This document shows, one piece after another, positions 50,196 to 58,150 of a stretch of DNA of 64,000 nt (the first letter of the stretch is position 1; every line of letters starts with the position of its first letter). This DNA comes from Pseudomonadota bacterium (GTDB lineage Bacteria; Pseudomonadota; Alphaproteobacteria; Rhizobiales; Rhizobiaceae). The notes beneath the pieces are model-generated. The model did no database searches, was not told the origin of the DNA, and was given only the letters and a program-made list of their open reading frames with translations. A program made the translations under genes and the position numbers. The DNA lies in the NCBI GenBank assembly GCA_023390055.1, contig JAEWDP010000099.1, positions 14,167 to 78,166 of the forward strand, written 5' to 3'.

Positions 50196-51089
50196 ATGGA
50201 TCGCTTCGATGCAATGCGTCTTTTTGTGCGGGTCATCGACCGTCGCAGCTTCACGGCGGCCGCGGCCGATCTTGGTATTCCGCGTTCGACGGCAACCGAA
50301 GCGATCAGGCGGCTCGAGCGCGATCTGGGCAGCCGGCTCCTGGAACGCACCACACGTCATGTGGCGCCCACGTCGGATGGCGAAGCCTACTATCGACGGT
50401 GCTTGTCGATCCTCGCCGATCTCGACGAAGCGGAGGGTGCCTTGCGGGGAGGTGAACCGTCGGGGGTGTTGCGCATCGACGCTCACGGCACGCTGACGAG
50501 GGCCTTCCTGTTGCCGCGCCTGCCGGACTTCCTGGAAGCGTATCCACAGATCAGCCTGCACATCGGCCAAGGCGACAGGCTGGTCGATCTGGTGCGCGAG
50601 GGGGTGGATTGCGTCATCCGGGCGGGCGAACCGGATGACAGCGGCCTGATCATGCGCAGGCTCCCCGATATTCCAGAGCAGACTTGCGCGGGCGCGCAAT
50701 ATATCGAGCGCCACGGGATGCCGGCGTCGATAGATGATCTCGACCGGCACCAGATGATCGGTTTCGTGTCGTCACGCACGGGCCGTGTGATGCCGATGGA
50801 GTTCCAGACCGCCGAGGGAATCAGGGAGGTGACGCTTCCCTGCCGCGTGACTGCCAACGAGGCGGAGACGGCGCATCATCTCGCACGGATGAGCTACGGG
50901 CTGATTCAGGCGCCCCGTTATCGGTTTCGGGAGGATCTGGCGCGAGGCGCCCTAGTCGAGGTCCTGCCAGCACAGCCCCCGCCGCCATTGTCGCTGGCTG
51001 CCTATTATCCGCAAAACCGTCAACTATCGCCACGTGTGAGGGTTTTCCTCGATTGGGTGGTGGCGGTCTTTGATGCGGCGAATTTATAG
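50196..51089 (+). CDS. LysR-family transcriptional regulator
   Basis: The N-terminal winged helix MDRFDAMRLFVRVIDRRSFT, AAAADLGIPRSTATEAIRRL, ERDLGSRLLERTTRHVAPTS is followed by a LysR substrate-binding domain (from about residue 90, GVLRIDAHGTLTRAFLLPRL). ATG 50196 gives 297 aa; the much longer upstream frame is antisense to the SDR gene and rejected. Divergent from the SDR-tautomerase pair with 96 bases between. Confidence 0.92.
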   Translation: MDRFDAMRLFVRVIDRRSFTAAAADLGIPRSTATEAIRRLERDLGSRLLERTTRHVAPTSDGEAYYRRCLSILADLDEAEGALRGGEPSGVLRIDAHGTLTRAFLLPRLPDFLEAYPQISLHIGQGDRLVDLVREGVDCVIRAGEPDDSGLIMRRLPDIPEQTCAGAQYIERHGMPASIDDLDRHQMIGFVSSRTGRVMPMEFQTAEGIREVTLPCRVTANEAETAHHLARMSYGLIQAPRYRFREDLARGALVEVLPAQPPPPLSLAAYYPQNRQLSPRVRVFLDWVVAVFDAANL

Positions 51090-51303
51090 ACTGATGAACT
51101 TGCCTGCGCCAGTGGCTCGGGTATCCACCCCTGCTGGCCGTTGTGATGCTCTGCCCAACCGAACGACGTTCAATGTGGGGGCGCCGTCCGACTTGTGACC
51201 TCTACCTCACCCCGAGCGCAACGCCGCGAGGTGCCTTAATGCCGATCGAGTTCCCATTGCTGCGCATCAAAAGCGAGCAACGAGCGATCAGTCGCTCTTA
51301 ATC

Positions 51304-52032
51304 TTACCAGGGACTGTCACCATCCGGCTCGACGAAGCAGCCGGAGACGATGTCCTGATCCATCAGGGCATACTCAACTGGCAATCGCGCTCCCTCTTCA
51401 GGTGTCATGTAACCGGTATTTCCTGTGAGATCGGTTTTTACATATCCTGGACAGACCGAGTTCACGACGATTGGCGTATCCTTTAGTTCTGCGGCCAATT
51501 GCACGGTCAACATGTTCAGCGCGGCCTTGGAGGCATTGTAGCCGATGAGGCGTGACGCATAATAGGGTGAGGACGGGTCGCCATTGATCGTCAGCGATCC
51601 CAGCGTGGTCGCCAGGTTTACGATACGGGCAGACTGCGATTTGTGCAGCAGAGGAAGCATGGCCTGCGTAACCGCCAGCGTCCCGATGAAATTCGTCTCC
51701 ATGATCCGACGAGCCGCTGTCGTTGAAGCAGCGCTTGGCGGACCATCGGCAGCATCGACAATGCCGGCATTGTTCACCAATATGTCCAACCGTTCATGCT
51801 TGGCTGCAATCTGTTCGGCGGCAGCAGCAATGGTCGCTTCGTCGTTGAGATCGATCTTGATGTTTTCGGCCGAAAGACCGGCCGACGACAAATCCTCCGC
51901 CGCCTTTTTACCACGTTCAAAGTCGCGGGCGCCAATCAAGATGGTGACGCCCGCTTCAGCGAGTTGGCGGGCGATTTCAAGACCGATGCCTTTGTTGGCT
52001 CCTGTAATGAGCGCGATACGTTTGGTTTCCAC
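51304..52032 (-). CDS. Short-chain dehydrogenase/reductase
   Basis: SDR with ALITGANKGIGLEIARQLAE at the N-terminus, DILVNNAGIVDAADGPPSAA, active-site region with Tyr-x3-Lys in GYNASKAALNMLT and NSVCPGYVKTDLTG. GTG 52032 gives 242 aa and matches the family; an ATG further upstream adds residues that cross the TetR operator. Carbonyl-reductase-like; substrate unknown. Divergent from a TetR gene which probably represses it. Confidence 0.9.
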   Translation of the reverse strand: METKRIALITGANKGIGLEIARQLAEAGVTILIGARDFERGKKAAEDLSSAGLSAENIKIDLNDEATIAAAAEQIAAKHERLDILVNNAGIVDAADGPPSAASTTAARRIMETNFIGTLAVTQAMLPLLHKSQSARIVNLATTLGSLTINGDPSSPYYASRLIGYNASKAALNMLTVQLAAELKDTPIVVNSVCPGYVKTDLTGNTGYMTPEEGARLPVEYALMDQDIVSGCFVEPDGDSPW

Positions 52033-52076
52033 GATATGACTTTCTTTCTGGTTTGACGTGGCCACCAATATATGAA

Positions 52077-52098
52077 GAATCCTTCGCTTTGAGGATTC
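52077..52098. promoter_or_regulatory. Inverted repeat in the SDR/TetR divergent region
   Basis: GAATCC (52077-52082) and GGATTC (52093-52098) are reverse complements separated by 10 bases and end 4 bases before the TetR ATG. Position and geometry fit a TetR-family operator controlling both divergent genes. Confidence 0.5.
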
Positions 52099-52102
52099 GC
52101 TT

Positions 52103-52741
52103 ATGGCTGCGACGCCGCCCATGCACTTAAAAGCCCGGAAAAGGCCGCGCCAAGCGCGCGCTGCAGTGACCCTCGACGCCATTTTCGAGGCAACTATTCA
52201 GGTTTTGCTCGGGGTAGGGTTGCACCGGCTGACCACCACACGCGTGGCGGAGCGCGCCGGCGTTTCGGTTGGTTCGATGTACCAGTATTTTCCGAACAAG
52301 CAGGCGCTGCTTTATGCGCTCAACGAACGGTACCTGGATATCGTGGCCGAAAAGGTGGAAGCGACATGTCGAGACAAACACGGCGCCGCCACATCGGATA
52401 TGGTCAACGCACTCGTTGACACATACTGGCAGGCGAAAACGGAGCGAAGCGACGTGACGCGCGCGCTGTACCGTTCGGCAGTCGAGCTTGATAACGAGGC
52501 ATTGATCGAAGCTTTCGCCAGACGCATGGACGCCGCTACTTTAGCCATGTTCAGCAGCGCGTCTGATGCGAGCTGCATCAACCTCACCTTGATCAACACA
52601 ACCCTTTTGTCCGTGATCTTTGGAACTGTGCGCAATGTGTTCGAAAGGGGGCTACCGGCGGCCCAGGAGGCCGCCATTCGCGATCAGCTGACGATGATGT
52701 GTCTCTCCTACCTGGAGTCAGTCGGAAGGCCAAAGACCTAA
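52103..52741 (+). CDS. TetR-family transcriptional repressor
   Basis: A 212-aa protein with an N-terminal TetR helix-turn-helix (about 18-65: AAVTLDAIFEATIQVLLGVG, LHRLTTTRVAERAGVSVGSM, YQYFPNKQALLYAL) and a helical ligand-binding C-terminal domain. Divergent from the SDR gene at 52032 across a region with a GAATCC/GGATTC dyad, the common layout in which a TetR protein represses itself and a detoxifying oxidoreductase. Confidence 0.92.
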   Translation: MAATPPMHLKARKRPRQARAAVTLDAIFEATIQVLLGVGLHRLTTTRVAERAGVSVGSMYQYFPNKQALLYALNERYLDIVAEKVEATCRDKHGAATSDMVNALVDTYWQAKTERSDVTRALYRSAVELDNEALIEAFARRMDAATLAMFSSASDASCINLTLINTTLLSVIFGTVRNVFERGLPAAQEAAIRDQLTMMCLSYLESVGRPKT

Positions 52742-52952
52742 CATCGGCAGGTGTTGATCAGCCAATTCGATGGCGATACCGATGCCGAATTGATTCCGTG
52801 TCTCCGTTGCCTGGGCGTAGGGATGCCCCTGTACAATGACAGTTTCCGACGATCCTCTATGAAGAACCACGATTTGTGGACAGTTCTTCGAAATGTTGCT
52901 TGCCAAGGCCCAAGCCCATGCCCGGGTAGTTGTCACGTTTCGCGACCAAGGC

Positions 52953-53849
52953 TCATCTCCATTTATAGCTGCGCACGTAATCGAGAAATGCTCTCATGGC
53001 AGCGCTGGTGTGCCGCCGATTTGGGTAGTACAGGTACCAGCTTGGCAGTTGCTGTTTCCAGTCGGTGAGCAATTCGCTGAGTCTACCTTGTTTGAGATCG
53101 TCGCGGACATAGTCTTCGAAGAGGTGGCCGACCCCGGACCCCGCAAGAGCCGCCTGCAGTTCCTGATGCGCCGAACTTAAGGTCAATCGACCTGGCGGAT
53201 TGAGTTCCAGTTTCTCAACCTCTTTTGCAAATCGCCACGTCGCTATCGTCCCGCCGGGGAAACGGCGGCGAATGCAATTATGCCTCATCAAGTCGTGCGG
53301 CAGCGTCGGACGGCCATGCTTGCTCAAATATTCAGGTGAGGCCACAATTGCGTAGCGCAGAGGAGGCCCCAAGGGCATGGCGATCATGTCCTGAGCAAGC
53401 TGCCTTCCAAAACGGACACCTGCATCGAAACCCTGTTCCACGATATCGATGATCGCGGCATCGCTGATGATTTCGACGCTAATTTCCGGACAAGCTTGCA
53501 TGAACTGGAATGCCAGGGGGCAGAGGATATGATCGACGGCTGGCCCCGGGGCATTGATGCGCACCGTTCCTGACGGGCTATCGCGAAGCTGGTTCAGATC
53601 GTCGATTGCTGTTCTGATGTCATGGAGCGCCGGCTTCAACTGCTCGAGAAGCCGCTGACCTGCTTCGGTCGGTGCCACGCTGCGGGTTGTTCTGTTCAAA
53701 AGCCGGATGCCGAGTGCCTCCTCAAGCACGCTCATCGATTGGCTGATGGCCGAGGAGGACACGCCTCGACTGACAGCGGCGGCGCGAAAACCGCCATGTC
53801 GTACCACACTCTCGAAAATCTCCAGACTGTCCAGACGGGGGGATGCCAT
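52953..53849 (-). CDS. LysR-family transcriptional regulator
   Basis: A 298-aa LysR protein: DNA-binding part LDSLEIFESVVRHGGFRAAA, VSRGVSSSAISQSMSVLEEA, LGIRLLNRTTRSVAPTEAGQ, and effector domain from about residue 90 (GTVRINAPGPAVDHILCPLA). Divergent from the metallo-beta-lactamase-fold gene at 54013; it probably controls that gene and the intradiol-dioxygenase-like gene behind it. Confidence 0.93.
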   Translation of the reverse strand: MASPRLDSLEIFESVVRHGGFRAAAVSRGVSSSAISQSMSVLEEALGIRLLNRTTRSVAPTEAGQRLLEQLKPALHDIRTAIDDLNQLRDSPSGTVRINAPGPAVDHILCPLAFQFMQACPEISVEIISDAAIIDIVEQGFDAGVRFGRQLAQDMIAMPLGPPLRYAIVASPEYLSKHGRPTLPHDLMRHNCIRRRFPGGTIATWRFAKEVEKLELNPPGRLTLSSAHQELQAALAGSGVGHLFEDYVRDDLKQGRLSELLTDWKQQLPSWYLYYPNRRHTSAAMRAFLDYVRSYKWR

Positions 53850-53866
53850 TGATAAGTTCCGCTTAA

Positions 53867-53878
53867 TAGGTTGACCTA
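53867..53878. promoter_or_regulatory. Candidate LysR-type dyad
   Basis: TAGGT-TG-ACCTA forms a 5-base dyad 18 bases from the LysR start in an AT-rich divergent region. LysR sites usually contain such interrupted dyads, but the match is short and could be chance. Confidence 0.35.
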
Positions 53879-54012
53879 ATCTGGTTAGCTTATCTGCGCG
53901 AGGAATTTATGTCACCTATACGCCGACCGACGTGAACAACAACGAGATGCAGTCGGATCGCCTTTTCGAAGGCGTCAGCTGAAGACCTCGAACCATCGGA
54001 AGGGAAAGTATC

Positions 54013-55008
54013 ATGAACCAACTGACACTCGATCGCCGCAAGATCATGCTGACGGCTGCCGCCGGAGCATCGACGCTCCTCTTGCCGGCCCCGATCGCCC
54101 ATGCGCAATCTGCGCCTGAGGCACAACGCCGCGATCAAACCGGAAACACCGGCCATTACCATTTTCGCGTTGGCGATATAGATGCAACAGTATTGAGCGA
54201 CGGGCTCATCAGCGGGCCACCGCGGGTTTACGCCAGCGATGCACCGGAGCAAGAACTGCTGGAAGCCTTGAGGCGCGCTTTTCTGCCAGTCGACCGCATG
54301 ACGTTGAACCTCAACACGCTGCTCGTCGAAATCAACGGCCGCAGAATCCTGCTGGAAGCCGGTGCCGGCCAGACCATGGGGCCGCAGGGTGGACGCATAT
54401 TCGATAACCTGGCGGCGGTCGGTCTGCGACCCGACGACATCGATATCATCGTGGTCTCCCACACCCACCCGGATCATGTGGGCAATCTTCGTACGGCAAA
54501 CGGCAGCAAGGCTTTTCCGCGCGCGACCGTTTTCGCGCCACGGGCAGACTGGAACTTCTTCGTACGTGAGGATCCCGATCTTTCCTACATGCCGGTCCCT
54601 GAGGATTTCCGCCGTAACTTCGCAGCCGCCATCAAACGCAGCGTCGAGCCCATTGCCGAAGGAATCGAGCTTTATGAAGCCGGCACGGAAATCGTTCCCG
54701 GTCTTCAAACGCTGGTTGCGTCCGGCCACACGCCCGGAATGGCAACTTTCCTCGTCCACTCGGGAGACGATCAGCTCCTACTGACGGCGGATCTGGCATA
54801 TCATCCGATCGTCAATATCGATCGGCCATGGCTGCCAGGCCCGGATCGCGACAAGGACGCGGCACTCGCGTCCCGCCGGCGCATCTTCGATATGGCTGCC
54901 GCGGATCGGGTCCCGGTTCTCGGTTTCCATTTTCCCTTCCCGGGTCTCGGCCACATGCTCAAGACCGATACGGCCTATGCCTGGATCCCCGCCTACTGGG
55001 AGTTTTGA
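54013..55008 (+). CDS. Exported metallo-beta-lactamase-fold hydrolase
   Basis: A 331-aa protein. The N-terminus has a Tat-like signal (LDRRKIMLTAAAGASTLLLP, cleaved near IAHAQS). The metal-binding motif HxHxDH is present in VVSHTHPDHVGNLR, with further ligands in VASGHTPGMATFLVHSG, LLLTADLAYHP and LGFHFPFPGLGH. This matches periplasmic MBL-fold lactonase/hydrolase-like proteins. It is followed after 22 bases by an intradiol-dioxygenase-like gene, also Tat-exported, so the two may act in sequence on a ring-cleavage or lactone substrate (inference). Confidence 0.9.
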   Translation: MNQLTLDRRKIMLTAAAGASTLLLPAPIAHAQSAPEAQRRDQTGNTGHYHFRVGDIDATVLSDGLISGPPRVYASDAPEQELLEALRRAFLPVDRMTLNLNTLLVEINGRRILLEAGAGQTMGPQGGRIFDNLAAVGLRPDDIDIIVVSHTHPDHVGNLRTANGSKAFPRATVFAPRADWNFFVREDPDLSYMPVPEDFRRNFAAAIKRSVEPIAEGIELYEAGTEIVPGLQTLVASGHTPGMATFLVHSGDDQLLLTADLAYHPIVNIDRPWLPGPDRDKDAALASRRRIFDMAAADRVPVLGFHFPFPGLGHMLKTDTAYAWIPAYWEF

Positions 55009-55030
55009 AGATTGCTCAAGGAGAACCGCA

Positions 55031-55615
55031 ATGACAACATCCAGGCGTGCCCTTCTGTCAGGTTTTCTCGCCATGCCGCTCGTTCCCTTGACGAGCGCGC
55101 TGGCGCGAGGCCAAGAAATACCGCTACTGCCATTGACGCGCGCCTGCGGGGACGGAAACGAGCCAACGCTTGCGCGCGAAGCCGGTCCGTTCTTTCGGCC
55201 GAATGCACCGCTCAAGCAGGATCTTTTTCTGGACGCACCAGGCAGCGCCCCCTTCACCATCGCCGGCTACGTCGTTGATGATCGCTGCAGACCTGTACCT
55301 CAAAGCCTGATCGAAATCTGGCATGCGGACGAAAATGGTGACTACGACCGTCAGGGCTTTCGGCTCAGAGGCTACCAATTCGCCGACGATCAGGGTCGCT
55401 GGTGGTTCAACACGCAAATGCCCGCGCCTTATCCGGGACGCACGCGCCATTTCCATTTTCGCGTCCAGCGTCCAGGCGGTGCGGTCTTGACAACACAGCT
55501 GTTCTTCCCCGCTGAGCCGGGCAATGCGTCGGACCGGCTCTTCGATGAAACACTGCTCATTACCATGGCCGATGCCAGCGACGGCCGCTTCGGGCGTTTC
55601 GATTTTGTCGTATGA
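55031..55615 (+). CDS. Exported intradiol ring-cleavage dioxygenase-like protein
   Basis: ATG 55031 follows AAGGAGAA. A Tat signal (TSRRALLSGFLAMPLVPLTS) precedes a compact dioxygenase domain: REAGPFFRPNAPLK, TIAGYVVDDRCRPVPQSLIE, IWHADENGDYDRQGFRLRGY, and PYPGRTRHFHFRVQRPGG with the two iron-binding histidines. Catechol or protocatechuate dioxygenases use Tyr2His2 iron; the histidines and candidate tyrosines (in GDYD and RGYQ) are present. At 194 aa it is short, like the protocatechuate-type core without an N-terminal dimerisation domain. Periplasmic location is unusual for a dioxygenase. Confidence 0.85.
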   Translation: MTTSRRALLSGFLAMPLVPLTSALARGQEIPLLPLTRACGDGNEPTLAREAGPFFRPNAPLKQDLFLDAPGSAPFTIAGYVVDDRCRPVPQSLIEIWHADENGDYDRQGFRLRGYQFADDQGRWWFNTQMPAPYPGRTRHFHFRVQRPGGAVLTTQLFFPAEPGNASDRLFDETLLITMADASDGRFGRFDFVV

Positions 55616-55774
55616 TATTGCCGACCACATGTGGAGCGCTGACCGGTCCACGCGCCTCCATCTTGTGTCCAGAACTGAGGTGATCATCAATCCCTGCCAG
55701 CGCACGACCAAGGTGCGCTGGCGACAGCTGTACTCGCACGGCCGCGGTTTCCTTTTTGAGGCTGCGACAGCGCA

Positions 55775-56416
55775 CTAGTTGCGGTCTCCCCATTCCTTCT
55801 GTGCCAGCATGCTTGCCTCAACACGGTTTCGCACGTTCAGCTTGGCCAGTACCTTCGACATGTGAAACTTTATCGTCTTTTCGTGCACGCCAAGTATTTC
55901 ACCGGCCTCGCGATTGCTCATGCCCTTGGCAACCAGTTGCAAGGTCTTCTTCTCCTGGCTGGTGAGGCATTCCAGCGGCGCAGGCTTGGCCTTTCCGCGG
56001 ATGCCGGAAATCAGACGAAGGGTGAGGTTGGGGGACACGAATGTATCGCCTGCGGCGACGCTCCTCACGGCTGCAATCAGATGGGTCGCCTCAATCCCCT
56101 TCAGGACATAGCCGACGGCGCCGGCTTCAAGTGCGGCCATGATGTTGTCGTCATCTTCCGAGACCGTCAGCATCACGACCCGGGGACGTTGTTCAAGACC
56201 TGCAATCTCGCGTGCAGCTGAGATCCCGTTGCCGGGCATGGAAATGTCAAGCAATATGATGTCGGGACAGAGGCGTCTGGTAAGCGCACATGCCTCTTCA
56301 GCCGAACCGCCTTCGCCAACAACCTTGATGGAACCGTCGAGCTCGAGGGATCGGGTGACGCCTGCACGAAACAGCGGATGATCATCGACGACCACGATTG
56401 ATATTGTGTCAGGCAT
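55775..56416 (-). CDS. NarL/FixJ-type response regulator
   Basis: A 213-aa protein: receiver domain (residues 5-120) with VVDDHPLFRAG, phospho-acceptor Asp in DIILLDISMPG, conserved Thr in VVMLTVSEDD and Lys in VGYVLKG. The LuxR-type helix-turn-helix lies at the C-terminus (LTSQEKKTLQLVAKGMSNRE, AGEILGVHEKTIKFHMSKVL). It starts directly after the sensor-kinase stop codon (TAG then ATG) and is clearly its partner. Confidence 0.94.
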   Translation of the reverse strand: MPDTISIVVVDDHPLFRAGVTRSLELDGSIKVVGEGGSAEEACALTRRLCPDIILLDISMPGNGISAAREIAGLEQRPRVVMLTVSEDDDNIMAALEAGAVGYVLKGIEATHLIAAVRSVAAGDTFVSPNLTLRLISGIRGKAKPAPLECLTSQEKKTLQLVAKGMSNREAGEILGVHEKTIKFHMSKVLAKLNVRNRVEASMLAQKEWGDRN

Positions 56417-57829
56417 CTATGTTTCCTCCACGTCCAGGCTCATCTTTATCAGTGTCCCGCCTCCCGCAGCCCTGTCGGCCGTAAACGTGCCACCGAGACT
56501 TTCCACCCGGGCGCGCAGGCCGGTCAGGCCCAGGCCGGCCTCAATTCTTGCCGGCCTTTCATCTTCAAGGCTGCCGTGGTCGCGGACTTCGAAAGAAAGG
56601 ATCGTGTCTTCCAGTCGGCACATGACAGTGGGGCCATCATCGCCGGCGTGCCTGAATGCGTTGTTCAAGCTCTCCTGGACAAATCTGTAGGCGCATATCT
56701 TCACCGCGTGGGAAACGTCGCATTCGAGCTTGCCGCAATCGAGTGTAACCTTTGCCCCCGTCCGCTTTTCGTGGACAGAGACGGCGCGCTGGACCACGCC
56801 GCAAAGGGGAAGATGCTCGACTTCGGGCAACATCAATCCCTTTGAGATCGTGCGGATATCTCGCAGCGTGTCGGCGAGCACAGTATCGATTTCACGCAAT
56901 TCCTTGTTGCGTCGGGATGTCGATTTTGCGCGCCGGATATGCTCGACCTTGAGTGCCGCAAGCCCGACCAGCTGGGCCGGGCCGTCATGCAGTTCCGCCC
57001 CGACATTGCGCAGGTAGCTCGCATTGAGCTCAAATAGCCGGCCCGTCGCAAGCTGGGCCTTCTCCTTGAGTTTGAGGTTCTGCTCGGAGACCTTTCTGAC
57101 CTCGTTTATACGGCGCTTGAGGGCAGACTGCTGCTCGGCGATCAGCTTGCTTCCCCTGTGAACTATACCGAACAGGCTCAACATCACGACAAGTGTCAGC
57201 ACGGCCGTGGCCAGCCAGGTCCGCAGGCGTACCCGTGCAAGTCGCGCTGCCAGGACTTCCGGAATTTCGTGAATTTCGGCGACCGCGATTATTCGACCGG
57301 ACAGATATTCGCGAACCGGAACGTATATTTCCAGATAGCTGCTGTCGAAATGGCGCTCGAGATGCTCGGCCGCATTCAGATCCGTATATTGTGCTGAAAC
57401 GCTGCCGGACAATGCTTCGCGCAGTCCCAGGGGTGGAGTGAACGTCCGACCAGCCAGTTCCGGCGATCGCGAGTAAACGATGAGACCCCCTTCCTTCCAT
57501 ATCTCGACATGCGGAAAGCGGTTTTCAAACGGGTCGTCCTGTTCCGGATCGGCACCCAGCAAGCGATCCAATGCCTTGATCCTGTCTTGCGGCAGCACGT
57601 TGCTATCCGCCAGTGCCTGAAGGTGAGGGGACAGGAAACTGTCCATGAATAGGGCGGTTGACGTTGCCGTGTTTTCTACCGCGGCATTGGTGACGATCCT
57701 TGAAGTCAGCGTTCCTGCGATGGTCATGACGATCAGCATGACCAGTCCACCGGTCAGGGCGAACTGTGCCGAGAGGCTGCGCGGCGCCGGCATGCCCTCG
57801 ATCAGGACGGATTCTGTTTTTGCCAGCAC
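56417..57829 (-). CDS. NarX-like sensor histidine kinase (HisKA_3 type)
   Basis: GTG 57829 with GGGAGG 7 bases upstream is preferred over TTG 57874; this gives 470 aa. A first membrane helix (GGLVMLIVMTIAGTLTSRIV), a periplasmic sensor region of about 160 residues, and a second helix (TWLATAVLTLVVMLSLFGIV) precede a coiled coil and the HisKA_3 domain with the phosphorylated His in AELHDGPAQLVGLAALKVEH. An ATPase domain with RFVQESLNNAFRHA and GLGLTGLRARVESLGG follows. Signal unknown. Divergent from the giant peroxidase gene. Confidence 0.92.
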   Translation of the reverse strand: MLAKTESVLIEGMPAPRSLSAQFALTGGLVMLIVMTIAGTLTSRIVTNAAVENTATSTALFMDSFLSPHLQALADSNVLPQDRIKALDRLLGADPEQDDPFENRFPHVEIWKEGGLIVYSRSPELAGRTFTPPLGLREALSGSVSAQYTDLNAAEHLERHFDSSYLEIYVPVREYLSGRIIAVAEIHEIPEVLAARLARVRLRTWLATAVLTLVVMLSLFGIVHRGSKLIAEQQSALKRRINEVRKVSEQNLKLKEKAQLATGRLFELNASYLRNVGAELHDGPAQLVGLAALKVEHIRRAKSTSRRNKELREIDTVLADTLRDIRTISKGLMLPEVEHLPLCGVVQRAVSVHEKRTGAKVTLDCGKLECDVSHAVKICAYRFVQESLNNAFRHAGDDGPTVMCRLEDTILSFEVRDHGSLEDERPARIEAGLGLTGLRARVESLGGTFTADRAAGGGTLIKMSLDVEET

Positions 57830-58150
57830 CGGCTTGCCTCCCGCCAGGGTCTGGGTCCCTTGCCTAAACCCCAAGTTGAAGGTGCATTTCTACTATAATT
57901 GGTCGCTCCCGTAACTGGACTAAGGTCTGGTAAAGTTCATGTTCAAGGGTCGAGTTTCTTTCAGACCAATCTCCTTTGATAGTCGTCAGACCTTTCTCCA
58001 TTCTCTCCTTTTTCTTTTCGCCGCATCCTTCGTAATGGGCCGTTCTGCCTGAAGCAGACGGGATAACGACCTGATCAAAGCCGTAACGCTCCGCGACCAG
58101 GAGCCACTTGCGGAGCACAAGAAGCGCTGAAGCGCGAAAAGGGGGACGTC
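57830..58150. promoter_or_regulatory. Divergent region between sensor kinase and giant peroxidase genes
   Basis: About 320 bases with no convincing gene; short minus-strand frames here have no family likeness. It should hold both promoters. A C/T-rich tract (about 57990-58020) precedes the peroxidase leader. I find no clear repeat. Confidence 0.4.
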
